Of a DNA stretch of 64,000 nucleotides, positions 28,940-41,134 are shown piece after piece (position 1 is the stretch's first letter; each line of letters starts with the position of its first letter). The notes under the pieces are model-generated. The model saw only the letters and a list, made by a program, of their open reading frames with translations, searched no databases and was not told the origin of the DNA. The DNA comes from Polychytrium aggregatum. Taxonomy: Eukaryota; Chytridiomycota; Chytridiomycetes; Polychytriales. The stretch spans positions 111,207 to 175,206 of the forward strand of contig NW_026516301.1 in the NCBI RefSeq assembly GCF_025602895.1, read 5' to 3'. Both the position numbers and the translations under genes were made by a program.

Positions 28940-31518
28940 ATGTTCCCGTCCCCCGCCTCCGACCTGTTCTTCCACAACTTTGACGTTCACCAGGCCATCC
29001 TGAACCTGCTCTCGTCCGAAGACGCTCTTTCGCTCTGCACCGTCGTCCCCATCCTGCGGTTCAAAGCCCCGCACTTTGTCCACCGGGCCATCAGCAACAA
29101 GCGGGTGAAGAAGGGAATCGCCACCAAGAACGTCGAGCTGATTTGCTCTTCCCTGAACAGCTCTGACATTACATCCCTCAATGCCACAAGGCTCTTCCGA
29201 GGTGCGAGTGGAGGCCGCTGAAGCACATGTCCCGCAAATGAATAGCGATGGATGTGCGGGGCTGCTCCCAGCCTGCTTTCGGCCGCATCGGGCTGTCGCG
29301 GGTATAACAAATACCGACCATGTTTCATGATTGTGTCCGCCGCCGCAGCCCGTATCCCCTTCATGACGTTCATCAACACCCTCAAACCCAACCAGAAGGT
29401 GACGATGCTTTGCTTGGACGGTGAGCCATCTGCCAACACCTGCGTCGTCGACTCCCCAGTGTCGATTCCCCAGTGTCGAATTGTCAAACCATGTCCTTGC
29501 TTGCACCTGATGGACGTCTGTCGATCCATATGCCGCTCTCCCCTTCCAGGAAACACCATCGCTGCCGGTGGCGCTCGTGCCATCGCCGAGCTGCTCGAAG
29601 TCAACTCGACAATCAAGTACCTCGAGCTCAGAGGTGGGCAGCGTCGCTGCATCCCAGGCGGCCCTGATTTACTTTGACATCTGCTGAGAACCATGCGGCT
29701 CACAGTCCCATATTTCCTCGACCAGCCAACGGAATCGAGCCCGAAGCCGCTGCATTCCTGGCCGAGGGACTGGTCCGCACCAAAACACTCTCGTTTCTCG
29801 ATCTAACAAGTGGGGGACCGTCAGGCATCTTGCCTGCTTCCGTTGCTGCTCAGCTCGACTCGGCCCTATTGGGAGTTGCTGTCATCACGCCGCTCAGTCC
29901 TTCATGTCCTTGTTAGCCGCTGCGTTCTGAGCATCTGTCCTGCACCACACAGCCAATTTCCTCGGGCCCCAGGGAGTCGCCAGTCTCTCGCAGGCCCTCT
30001 GCCTCAACACCTCCATCCGGTCCTTGGTCTTGTCAGGTATCGACTCTGGCCTCCCCGTGGCAAAGTCTGGCTGACCTGCATTCATCGTTAATCGACGACT
30101 CGCTCACTTGCCTCGACAAGATGTTTGCATGGGCGCCGACGGCGCACAGGCCTTGGCTCAACCGCTCCGTCAGTCGAAAACATTGAGGGTGCTCAAGATT
30201 CGAGGTATGGGCCGTACGAAAGCCCGTCTCCAGAACCGCCATCAGCCATAGGCATGCCAAGCTCCCACTGACACTGACACTGACACTGACACTGACACTG
30301 ACACTGACACTGACACCCGCATACGCATACGCACCCACATGTCGGCGACAGACAATCGAATCGGGCCGGACGGAGCTATCGCGTTGGCGCGAGCTCTAGA
30401 AACCAACAGCCACCTTGAAGTCCTCGATTTGCAGCGTGCGTTTCTCACTCATTGTGCCTCAGAGCGCTGCAACTCTCACTGCGCCTCCAAGGCCATGCGG
30501 ACTCACTCATTGCGACTCCTATCATTTTTCATCTAGGCAACGGTATCATGAATGAAGGCGCCGTGGCCATAGCAAATGCTCTCGAAGTCAACCAGACGCT
30601 GAAGAATCTCAATCTTCGAAGTCTGTAGCTGCCATCTTTTGCAGCGTCTGCTTTTGGATCGATCTCTTGTGCAGATTTATCCGTCGTTCTGTCGGTGTAC
30701 CACAGCCTCCACAGACCAATCCCTAATGTCACTCGTGGCGCTCACTCCTGTATATCTTCGTACAGACAATCGGCTCGGCTGGATCTCGGCCGAGGCATTT
30801 GGACAGACTCTCAAAGTCAATAGCACTCTGCGTGTCCTGGGCTTGGATGGTATGGCAGCTACACTCGGAGCCGATGCCAACTTTGCCTCGCTTTTCTTGA
30901 ATTGAACTCATCACTCACTCACTCAACCCCATAGATAACATGATCAAGGACCAAGGTGTGTCGATTCTTGCCGATGGATTGCGCCTCAACACTGCCCTAC
31001 AGAAGCTGGATCTCAACAGTAAGCACCTCCCCCTCCCATCACCCTGAGTATGCACGGTCTCGGCCGGATACTGTTCCGGTCTCTGACTACGAGCAATCGA
31101 CCCGATTCCCCTCCTCCAACTTTCGCGGCTGCTCTCAACCAAACGCCACGACGGCAGCCTCAAGAATGTCAAGTGTGGGTGCAATGTCCTTGTTGAGTGC
31201 CCTGGACTCCAACCAGACCTTGAGGAGACTCGATTTGACAGGTGCGTGACCTTGACGAGCACCTTGGATATGCCGCAGCGGCACAATAGAGTGCTTGTCT
31301 TATCCACGTTTCACGGACTATCTTCCATAACAACCCTCTGCTGAACATCTCCAACTCTTTTTGTCAACCACAACACCATCGCCCGTGTTGCTATCACCAT
31401 CGCTCTCAACGCAAACACTCTCGTCACCACCCAGGCAACTCGGACATCCAACGAGACATTGTCCCCAGCGTCGATCGTCACTCGGCTCGCGTCGAGATTT
31501 TTTTGGATCGCAATTTGA
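28940..31518 (+). CDS. RNI-type leucine-rich-repeat protein with one repeat per exon
   Basis: Exon 1 (28940-29201) starts MFPSPASDLFFHNFDVHQAI, a helical N-terminal domain that may be F-box-like. Exon 2 (29349-29420) gives the first half-repeat. Nine following exons are each exactly 84 nt, all in phase 1, and each encodes one 28-residue ribonuclease-inhibitor-like LRR. They are 29550-29633, 29726-29809, 29953-30036, 30121-30204, 30352-30435, 30537-30620, 30766-30849, 30935-31018 and 31158-31241. Typical repeats are NTIAAGGARAIAELLEVNST and NGIMNEGAVAIANALEVNQT. A C-terminal exon with NTIARVAITIALNANT ends near 31518, but no clean AG acceptor is visible for it. The role is unknown; such LRRs bind proteins. 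An AATAAA lies at 31632. Confidence 0.85.
30266..30316. repeat. (CACTGA)n microsatellite in an LRR-gene intron
   Basis: About eight 6-bp units, in the intron between the 30121-30204 and 30352-30435 exons. Confidence 0.9.
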
Positions 31519-31712
31519 CGGCAGACTAATCCATTGTCCGCAAGGCGATAGATATTCGCTGTGTACCGCTGTCATATAGGAAATCGAGCGCCTCTAGTTG
31601 CAAACGGATTCACTTGGGCGAGAGCGACAAAATAAAGTAGCACATGCATCACCCCTTGCTCTCAAGCAGACACTCAAGCAGGCTCTTGCGATTATCCCAG
31701 AGTATGTGATGC

Positions 31713-34636
31713 TTAGTACTTGAGCACCACCGCTGTTTCCTCGGTGAAGAAGCGGATCGAGTAGTTGTAGCCCTCACGGCCGATCCCGCTCATCTTGACG
31801 CCACCAAAAGGCATATGGAGATCACGGACCATCCAGCAGTTGACCCATACCGTCCCAACCTGTTCGTTAGAGCAAGAGGTGTCAGTCAAATGCTCTGATC
31901 ATGCAGTCTGGATCAACTCTGAACAATTCTGAAACCGGAAGCTCGCTCGACAAACTCTGCACCAGTAAGTGCTCCAGGACAAATATTGCTCGCATGTTTA
32001 GTTCGAGGAACCGCTCTCAACCAAAGCAACAAAACGTCATCACAGATCACAGATCACAGATCCGAAATCCGAGATCCGAGACCGATAGCCGAGATCGACT
32101 GCCAAGGTCTTACATTCAACTGATGCGCGACCCGCTGGGCCCTGCGTCCGTTCTCGGTCCAAACCGAGGCCGAGAGGCCGTAGATGGTTCCGTTGGCAAA
32201 CTCCACAGCCTGTTCTTCGCCTTCGAATGGAACCAGTGTCACAACGGGCCCAAAGATCTCTTGCTGACAGCATGTCGAGCTTGGACTGAGCCTAATGATC
32301 AGAGACAGGCGCACTTGTAAGGCACCGCCACGGTTGCCTACCCTCCTCACGCTTTGTCAAGGGCCCTCCAACTCCGTACTTGAATGCCATAGGTCGCCGC
32401 TCCGATATCCAGAACGGCGAGCGCTCTTACTCTGTGATGATCGTAGGCTCCATCCAATATCCATCCTCAAACTTGGGCATCTGGACACGTTGACCGCCAG
32501 TCCAGATCTTACCGCCTTCCTTGCGGGCAATATCGACATATCGAAGCACGTTGTTGAGGTGCTGGAGACTGACCAGAGCGCCAAGATCGGTGCTTGGATC
32601 GCCCGGATCGCCCATGCGCAATTGCTTGGCTTTTTCAATGAAGGCCGACAGGAACTTTGGAAAGATAGTCGATTCAACAAAGATGCGGCTGCCGCCTGGA
32701 GCACATGCCCAAGTCCACGAGAGGTTAGTGGGTGCGAACGCCTCCCTCCGACTGGAATAGTGTCAGGTTCCCTCCACCCATGCCAAGATCTTTGTCGACC
32801 AGGCTGTCATCAGGGATCGAATTGGTCTCTGTGACCACCGACGGGAGACTCACATAGACAGATCTCGCCTTGGTTCGTGAATGCCGCCTGGACGCTCCCT
32901 GCGATGGCTTCCTCGAAACTGCAGTCCGCAAACACGATATTGGCATTCTTGCCACCTGTATCGCAAGGCAAGATCAGTGGCATCCGTAAGTTAGCTATCC
33001 CGTTGAACGGCCGGCACTCGAACAGTCCCTCGACAAGTGTATACCAGCGCTCCACACTTGAAATGCTCGCTGGTCATGCTGGTCGATGCTCGCGACTGCT
33101 TGCATACCCAATTCCAATGAAGCCTTCTTGAACTTTGGGACACAGCTGCGGTAAATCGACTCGCCGGTGACGGTACCCCCAGTAAATGAAATAACAGGCA
33201 CATTGGGATGCTGCACCAGCGCTGCGCCAGCGGGCTGGCCCCTTCCAAAGATGATATTGACCACGCCTGCGGAGGACACAGTGGCCCCCCCCCCGCTTTG
33301 GTTAGCATCCGTAAAGCGCGAAGCGTCAATGTGTAAATGTGGGCTGAACTGCAGAATAAACCTTCACAATGACACACAACTCAGACACATTCGTCCCGAT
33401 ATTTCGCAAACCGGAGCGATAGATTGCAGCGAAACACATGCCTGGCGGGAAGCCGGCTTCAACAACGAGCGAGCATAGCATGAAAGCTGTCACGGACGTA
33501 AACTCGCTGGGCTTGGCCACAACTGTGCATCCAGCAGCCAGTGCAGGTCTGAGGGGCAGAATCGTTGGAGACGGGACCGATTGGGGGCGTGAGAGAGACG
33601 GAAGTGGAATGGAAATGCATTAGCGATCGCAACTACAGCACCGAACAGCAGCTGGACCGGCTCGTTCGCACGCTGTACTCGCTCACACATTATACTGGCT
33701 GGCTAGCTGCCATCACGCTCGACGCATACGCTAATTTCCAGGTAAGTAGATAAAGAGGAAGATTCCAGGGTGCGATCAGAGCTGCCTGCGGTGCGAGTCA
33801 GGAGAAGATGTCAGCGGCGTTGCCCCGCAAGCAGAACACTTCAGAGCACCGACTTGATTTGCCGGGCCCGAACGCATACCACTCCACACGGCTTGCGATG
33901 CACGTAGTTGAAAGCCACGCCGTCCAACTCGGTGGCTTTTTCCTCCAGGTGATTGATGTTCTCCGCAAAGAAGCGAAAGTTCAAAACGGCCCTGGACGCC
34001 AAGGGAGCACCAGGTGAGACCAGATGAAGGAATGTCAGAAAGGATGGGAGACTGAAGTCGGCTTGCGAGTCACTGAGGCCGGGGTCAGGGGTACATATAA
34101 CCTCGGGATGTCGATGCGCTTCGCAAGCGAGACGGGTTTGCCCTGGTCCTGCGACTCGGCCTGAGCAAACTCATCGAGTCTGGCCTCGAGAAGATCGGCA
34201 AGTCGGCTCAAGCATTTTGACCGGAACTGTCGCGTGGCCTTGGACCAGGTTGGGAATGCCTTTGCTATTGGAAAAAGCAGGAAATGCGTTGGCCAGCTGC
34301 CCCAGGGGCGCCAGGGGGAGCAACGGCGCTTGGAACAACCCAGGCGCGGACAAATCTCCGAGGCAAAGCATTGCTCCCAAATCGACAAGGCCAGGTTAGC
34401 TCACATGCACTTTCGACAGCAGCATTGACATCGGCTTCGGTGGAGTCTGGAACATGGGCATGCACCTGCGATGAAATTGCGTCGTCAGAGTCCGCAGCCA
34501 AATGCTCGGCCGAGTTTCGCTTCAGTCTCGCGGGACCTCCACATACCTCGCCAGTCGCCGGAGCAAAGCTATCAAGATACCGGCCGTCGACGGGGCCATG
34601 GAATTCACCGTTGTAAAAGTTGCGGATTTCGATCAT
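31713..34636 (-). CDS. Aldehyde dehydrogenase, ALDH8A1-like (2-aminomuconic semialdehyde dehydrogenase type)
   Basis: NAD-dependent oxidation of an aldehyde. The closest family recognised is ALDH8A1, which oxidises 2-aminomuconate semialdehyde in kynurenine/tryptophan breakdown. Start at 34636 ([18 protein letters not shown]). Exons in order give: [45 protein letters not shown] (33770-33725), with the catalytic-site Asn in [73 protein letters not shown]; and NQGEICLC with the nucleophilic Cys. They continue with [12 protein letters not shown] and [20 protein letters not shown]. The last exon gives [17 protein letters not shown] and [20 protein letters not shown], stopping at 31713. It has at least nine exons. 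NQGEICLC and the NCW..R..H.PFGG signature support the ALDH8 assignment; substrate is inferred. Confidence 0.9.
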
Positions 34637-35190
34637 GATATCCTTCCGTCTGAACTAGTCTTGGGCAATCGAGCAGGCAGAGTCTTGGAAGAGGTGGCTA
34701 CCCAGACCCCGGATGTGTCTGTGGGCAGCGCCGGCGGTTGGTGGACAATGACTCGGATCAAAACACTGGAATGGATACCGATGCCTACTGGCGATCCATT
34801 TTCCACCACCTCGAAGCTCTGGTGGATCATTTCGTTGGTGGAGCCACCCGCCACTCAGCGCCAATCTATCTTTGAGGCGAGGGGATACTCCGCAACCTCG
34901 TCATGCCTCTGTCGAGGAAGGGTATTGATGAAAACAGTGATGAAGCTGTAGAGGAATAGCAGTTGAATGGACGATTGAATGAATGAACGATTGAATGAAT
35001 GGATATATTGGAGCGAAACTGTTTGGAGCACCTGAGAAGCGCCTCAAGCGACAGGAGCTCAACACACCATTCCGGCTTCCATGAAGACACTCCTGGTATA
35101 TTGGATGATACAATCGCAAAAGGGGACTTTGGATATCGAAAGATGCAATTTGACACAGGAACAAGTATTGAATGAATCGGCAGGGTATAA
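34637..35190. other. Intergenic region
   Basis: It holds the ALDH 5' flank and the 3' flank of the membrane protein. A GAATGAAT-like repeat at 34975-35002 is the only pattern noted. Confidence 0.5.
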
Positions 35191-37862
35191 TTAGAGTGAT
35201 AGAGATGCATTTTGACTGTCCAGGTCGCAGCTGGCACCGACGAGCAGGCTAACAAACACCATGATGTACGCCATTAGTTCGTGGGTGACAATGTTGCGTC
35301 CTCCGCGCATGTGAGGGTTCATAGCTTCGCCAAAGGCCCACAGAGCCAGAGCCGAAAATTCATAGACGTTCTGTGGCATCGATTGTCCCACACGATGTAA
35401 TAAGATCGAGGACAGCGCGGTGGATGGTCGTGGATGGTGTTAGTGCGGGTGCGTGAGCGTGGTATCGATCGTGCGCGGCTGTCGCAAGACAAAATGGAAC
35501 ATTCTGTAACAGTTGCGACGGCGAGTGGCTGGCAGAGAACGATCCGTTACCTGGTAGAACTTGTAGGTGGTGAAGAAGGCAAAGTAGACAATGATGCCGG
35601 CAATGATCCAGCAGATGATGCAATAGATGATTTCGTAAATGGACCAATACTCGTAGTCCTTTTGAATTGATCGGCTGTATACATCGAGAAACGGCTGTGC
35701 TTCAAGGTCGTTCTGAGTTGCCGGAGTTGCCGGGGTTTCCTTGGACCTTGTTGGCCTCAGGAATTTGGCGAGAGTGCGGCTCAGCAAATCGCTGAAAGCA
35801 GTATTCGTCGATTGGCATGGTTCAGGATCGCTGCTGACTTTCACGGCGAGGGAATGCTTTTCTTCGAAATAGTAGAAATCCTTGAGCTTCGCGCGAACCC
35901 ACTTGGGGGCAATCATTGCACAGCCAACAAAGACGGTGAAGAACGAAATGACGCCGCCGATCGCTTGGGGGAGCCAGAACTTGAAGTCCGCAGTTTGACA
36001 CACGTAGGTGTAGCCGATCGTGGGGTGCTTTTTCATGGGTAGAAACCACACACCGATGACCACGAAGAGCTCGATCGCCGAGAGGAGGATCATCTGGAGG
36101 CAGATACTCCAGGTCGGCCGGATCTTGATCAGGGCCCACCATTCGTCGCGCCCACTTCCAACAGAGTATACCTCTGCTTCCTCGATAAAGTGGTCAGCAC
36201 AGGGTGCGCTCTTCGGGAAGAAACCGGCTCGGACAAGCAGCAGGCGCGAGGTGCTCATGGCAACAAGCGGGCCCATTCCGAGGACCACGGTGAGAACGAC
36301 AGCGATGGTGATTTCGATGAGTGACTTGAGGGCGCCGTGATACCACTTGTAAGTTTTCTTGATTGAAAACGGACCTGCGTCGCCGTTGTGTTCGGCGTGG
36401 GCGCTCTTGAGATCGTTGAGGGTATCGCGGACGGCGAGCGAGTTCAAGAGATTGGAGAGCGAGTCGCGGCTGTACCCTGCAACGATAAAGTGGCGCTTAC
36501 TCTCCGACTTGGCAGCGTCGGCAGGGTCAGACTTGGCAGCGGCCAGGTCGAGGGTCGTGAGGGTGTGCTTGGCCGCCTTGTAGGCGGTATAGTGGCGAAG
36601 GAGGTCGCTGGCAAAGTTGGCCGTGTCGCACTGCTCCACGGCGCTGACCAAGCGCCTATTCTGGTCGTCATCCAGGCCCGCGTTTGCGGCCAACTTTTCA
36701 CTTGGCACGATACAGCGCAATAGGATACGCTTGAAGGAATGATCTTTGGGCTTTTCAGTCGAAGTCGAAATCGAAGCAGAAGTCGAAGCACAAGTCGAAG
36801 CACAAGTCGAAGTCTCTGTGTTCTGGAGTATCCGAATGGAATCAATGAGCGGAGACAGGGCACGCCTGTTGGCTCTCCAGACGAGGTCGGGCTCCGAGGT
36901 GGGCTTTTGGGCTGAGCCATCCCAGGCACAGAGGTCTTTGACAAGGCGCCGGCCCCAAACATCGATGGGATGCTTGTCACTATCGCTGGGACGTTTGTCA
37001 CTATCGCTGGTAGACTCGCACTTATCCAGGGCATGCTTCCAAAGACCCTCGACCAAATCGATGAGCTCCCGGCGAGTCAGCTGCTTGATGCCTTCCTTGT
37101 GTTTGCAGATCATGTATGGATTGGCGTTGTTCAGAGTCAGTTCATTCAGGTAAGCATCGGCAGATGCTTTGAGCGAGTCGTCGACCCCGGTGTATTCGCC
37201 GACGTTGACACTCGTGTGTTCGCCATCGTCGGGCTGATTATTGAGACTATCACAAGGAGTAGCGGAGCCTCGGGCATCGCCCAAAGTTGTGGGGGTAGAG
37301 GCGGCTGCTTCTCGCTTGGCTGGCGTGACGGAGGTGATCATGCCAAAGGTGGCGTGCGCCCACCTTCCCATCTGCTCTTCGGCCTCCGCTAAATGTCTTG
37401 GCTCTGATGCGGCGGATACAGAGAAGGAGGAGGGGTCAGTCATAAGCCCACAAGCACATACCCACAGGCACAAACCCACAAGCACATACCCACAAGCTCA
37501 AACTCACAGGCACGAGAGCCTCAGCCACCGGGGCGACAAGACAGAGCGGACTTACCAGCGCAGGATAGGCTGGCCGGGTTCGGAATACATTCGGGTGGCT
37601 GTTGGTCGTGGATGCTGCAGAGGATACCACACTCGTTCAGCCATCCGAGAACAGTAAACTTATCGTATTCGGAGAGCCCACGATGGAAGATGCCGCAGTC
37701 AGCCGAAGGGATAGTTTTCTTGACTAGCCAAAGATGGTAGCCAAAGATGCTGATGGCGACCGAGAGCTGATTCTCGGCGAGGGCGCCTCCCTTGAAACCC
37801 TTTTGCAGGGCAGCAATGAGGACACCGATGGCAATTAGAGCTCCGTTGTCTCCCGTAGACAT
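35191..37862 (-). CDS. Unrecognised polytopic membrane protein
   Basis: Not assigned to a family. The ATG at 37862 starts MSTGDNGALIAIGVLIAALQ, a probable first membrane helix. A short exon follows (AISIFGYHLWLVKKT; FTVLGWLNECGILCSIHD), then a long exon (about 37420-35550). Its N-terminal half is hydrophilic and Ser/Thr/Asp-rich; the second half has four or five helices, for example SLIEITIAVVLTVVLGMGPL, LQMILLSAIELFVVIGVWFL, AIGGVISFFTVFVGCAMI and IIYCIICWIIAGIIVYFAFF. A last exon ends LMAYIMVFVSLLVGASCDLD and stops at 35191. A Thr/Ser/Ala-rich tract comes from the imperfect repeat at 36760-36813. The layout (terminal helices plus a large soluble loop) could suit a transporter-like or sensor protein; no function is proposed. 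Confidence 0.7.
36760..36813. repeat. AAGTCGAAGCAC imperfect tandem repeat within coding sequence
   Basis: Units of 6-12 bp encode the Ser/Thr/Ala/Cys-rich tract of the polytopic membrane protein on the minus strand. Confidence 0.8.
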
Positions 37863-38407
37863 GGGTAGATAAGGAGCAGATGCAGAGAAGAAAGTGCTGT
37901 GTGGAGATGGCAGGAGGAAGGGCAGGAAGGGTGGGTATATATGCAAACGAGAAAGGGGCGGGTCAGGAGCGCACCCCACCGTGAAGTAAGGGTATCAAGG
38001 TGACGCAGCCCATCATTTGGAGTTTGGCACGATTCTCCCAGCCACCAGGCAAATTTGCCACATCGTGCTTTCTCGATGCTTTGCGCCACCGGCTCATCCG
38101 AAATAGGGAAGGCCAAGATCCCCAAAGCTCGTCGTGGATATCCAGCGCCTCCAATCGCCGTGGCCGCCACCATCGCTTCTCCAGCGGAGACGGGGCAGTT
38201 TCGGAGAACGAGGGGAGGCGTCGCGAGCTGCGGTGTTCCATGGCACAGGCGACGCGACCTAACGTCCCAAGATACCGATCACATGCTGCGAACTCGGGAT
38301 CAGACGCCGGGCAAAAGTCGTCTGTGGTTTGCAATCCAAGATGTATTGCCGTCGCTGCCGTGCCATGTGCGCAACATGGCATCGCCACACCATGTCTCCG
38401 AGCACAA
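37863..38407. other. Intergenic region between proteasome alpha1 stop and membrane-protein start
   Basis: About 545 bp. The minus-strand TATATA at 37937-37942 lies about 75 bp upstream of the membrane-protein ATG and could be its TATA box. Nothing else was recognised. Confidence 0.45.
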
Positions 38408-40369
38408 TCAGTCAGAGTTCTCGACAATGCGGGTCAAGTGGGCCTCGATTTCGTCTTCTGACAGCGCGCGGAAGTTAGTTTCATCGGCCGTGACAATTCC
38501 AACCTCGATGTCCGCCGGTTTGAAGTCGATCGAGAGGGTCGTGGAGAGCGTTGTGATGGCAAGCTATGACAGGCGAGCAAACATGGGTTGAGACGTGGTC
38601 CAAAGCCAGTGCCATAGCCTGGGCCGGCTGGGTATCGATGTGGCCGAGGGCGACAGGTACGGCGCGGATACCCTGCAAAAAATCTGGTCGGCTGCGCGGG
38701 GGATGCTGAGACAGCGGCCGCGATGAGCCCCGTCCTAGTGCCGTCACAGAAGCGCATGGGGATAGACGGAATCTCTAACCTCGATGGTCTCCTCGAATGA
38801 GAGCTCGGGATCCTTTCTCAGCTTCTTCTCGAGGTGGTTCAGAGCCTCTTGGTGCTTGGCGCCGGCACTCGTGGCCTTGTATCCGACGTAGTAGCTATTA
38901 TATGCCGGGAGCGCCAGCGTCAGCGATGATGCGGGTGTCGCTTGTGCAGCAAATCCAGTGCCCAAATGATTCAGCGGCAGAAATACAGTCGGTTGGCGGA
39001 CTTGTTCTTACCCGGCGGGATCACATTTGAACAGCTGTGGTCCGCGCTCGTCGTCGTATCCGATCAGCATCATAGCTATCGACAAAGGATAGCAAGGGCA
39101 GAATGGATCAGATATGGTCGTCATCGGTCCCCGGGCCTCGCCCCGGTCTCAAGGACAGAGAAACATATCGGCGACGTGAGAAGCGATCAGGGACGTACAC
39201 ACGCCAAGAGGTCTTGTTGCCGCCTGCTGGGTGTGGACCTGGTTGATGTTGGCCATACGCTTGGCCAGCTGGTCTGCCGGGATCTCGTAGCCAAACTTGT
39301 AGCGCCATTCGGCAGCCTCGAATCGAGCCCGGGTGACTTGGGCTCTAGCATCGGCTGTTGGGGTTCAGGGAGACCCGGACGGTCACCATTTGAGATAAGC
39401 ATATCAGGGGCCATCCAAGTCGAGCGGTGGTGTTGGAATTGATGGGTCCGAAGAAGGCATCCGGACAAGGCGCCGATCGGGAAAGGGGTCTGTGAGCATG
39501 ACGGACGATATTTTGTCGGGTGGGGCTGCTGATTGTCGAGGACTCTGCTGTGCTATCCAGTCCAGCGGATCCCGCAGCCGCTCTCGCATTGCCCGCTACC
39601 GAGTCGTACCGATCAAGCCTGTCATGACGCAGCCAATCTTGGGGGTAAGCTGAAAGACATGGGTGATTGTCGAGGGATCCAGCAACTTGTCCTGGAAGGT
39701 CCAAAGCCAGAGGGAGCGATCGACCCCGGCCACAGCGGAGGACCGCGAGGAAAACGAGTTTAGGCATCTGCACACACTGCCCACAGCAATGCACAACAGG
39801 TAACAGCCGCAAAGCATACGGACGGGCAGACAGAAGCGCGCTGTTCTGCGGATGTGCCCGGCGACGGGTTCCCAGTCCACGTCGTCTTAGCGGTGATATG
39901 CTCCAACGGCGAGGCCAAGTGTTCTGCAGACATTGCTCGTCACCCCAGCGCTAGCAACGTACAGGGACTTTCTTTTGAGTGACGACAACCGCCGAGTCCT
40001 TGCCTCGGACTCCAACCGCGGTGATTCCGGCGTTTGTGATGGCTTTGAAGGCATATTCGACTTGGTACAGACGGCCTTCTGGCGAGAAGATCGTGATGTG
40101 TCGATCGTATCCAGCTGCATCAAAGTAACAGTAGCGTCAAGAAGCGAAGTTGCCACGTCTTGATGCTCAGCGGAATGTCGACGCAACGAGGAACGCAAAC
40201 GCAGCCGTCCGCCCGATCGCGAGGCCACAGCCCCGCGGAGGCGGCAGCACATGGATGGCTGGGTCGCAATGCAGATATCCCGACGGCCGCCCCAGGAAGC
40301 GGCGTGATCGTCGCCATCCAGCCGGCCCCGCAGCCCACAATGCGACGTACCACCGGATCCTCTGCTCAT
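38408..40369 (-). CDS. SCL1: 20S proteasome subunit alpha1 (PSMA6/Scl1 type)
   Basis: Outer-ring, structural subunit of the 20S proteasome in nucleus and cytosol. Exon 1 at 40369 gives only MSRGSG before a GT donor. The next exon (about 40116-39962) reads [20 protein letters not shown], the proteasome alpha signature, and [20 protein letters not shown]. Later exons give [20 protein letters not shown] and CVMTGLI, then [79 protein letters not shown] and a last exon ending in [20 protein letters not shown]. Motif order and length match the alpha1 family. The gene is split by several introns and diverges from the importin gene across about 765 bp. Confidence 0.93.
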
Positions 40370-41134
40370 GATGTATCGGCGGCGACGGGGACTGGGGCTC
40401 TCCGGGACAGGGAAGGCAGAAGCGGATGCAACGGATGCAGCGGATGCAGCGGATGCAGCGGATGCAGCGGATGCAGCGGATGCACAGCGGATGCAATAGC
40501 GGTGTCGAAGGCAGGATGGGCGACGGAGCAGGGCCAGCCAACCCGGCCGGCTATATCCAGCGGCTGCGTGTGTGTGTGCGTGACCTCATGGCGCCAGGGG
40601 CGGCGACGACCAGGGTGCCGCCACGTGCTGCTCGCGTGGCTGCGGCGCCGGCCAGGTGATCTGCACGGCGTCGCCCAAACTTTTTTTTCGCAACTCAGAC
40701 AGCGTTACACAGGCGAAATTTTTTTTGGAGAGACGACCGCGAGACGGCCGCGAGGGCGAGGGCGCAGCCGAGACGCGATCGGCGCGGCTGCGCACGCTGT
40801 TTGTGTGCGCGCGGACACAGCGCACATGGGCCGGCGAGGCGCAGAGCGCTCCTCGCTGGCGGTCTCTGGTGTGCGGCGGTCCTGGTCGCTTTTCTGCCTC
40901 TTCCCAGGCTGCTCCAACCTGCCCAGGCTCGCCCAAATCCTCCCTCCCGGGTCCGTCTGCACAAGCTTGCTCGAGGTGTTGGCCTTGCCGTCTGATCAAT
41001 AACGTCGCCCAGAGGCCTGTCAGCACATCTCCTCCTTGGTCCCCTTTCGTTCTGTCCCGAATCCGCCCTCCTGCCGTTCGCTGGTCACTTCCGTTGTCCT
41101 CTTGAACCCCACCCGCCACTCCTCATACGCCAAC
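40370..41134. promoter_or_regulatory. Bidirectional promoter region, proteasome alpha1 / importin
   Basis: Divergent start codons at 40369 (-) and 41135 (+). It contains a 9-bp tandem repeat (40423-40490) and two T-runs (ACTTTTTTTTCG at 40679, ATTTTTTTTGG at 40718) about 40 bp apart. No consensus elements are assigned. Confidence 0.55.
40423..40490. repeat. (GGATGCAGC)n 9-bp tandem repeat
   Basis: About seven units, 54-120 bp upstream of the proteasome alpha1 start. Confidence 0.9.

Noticed and set aside
30266-30316. Regular short repeats that could suggest a CRISPR array
   Set aside because: Units are perfect 6-mers without spacers; a simple microsatellite in an intron.
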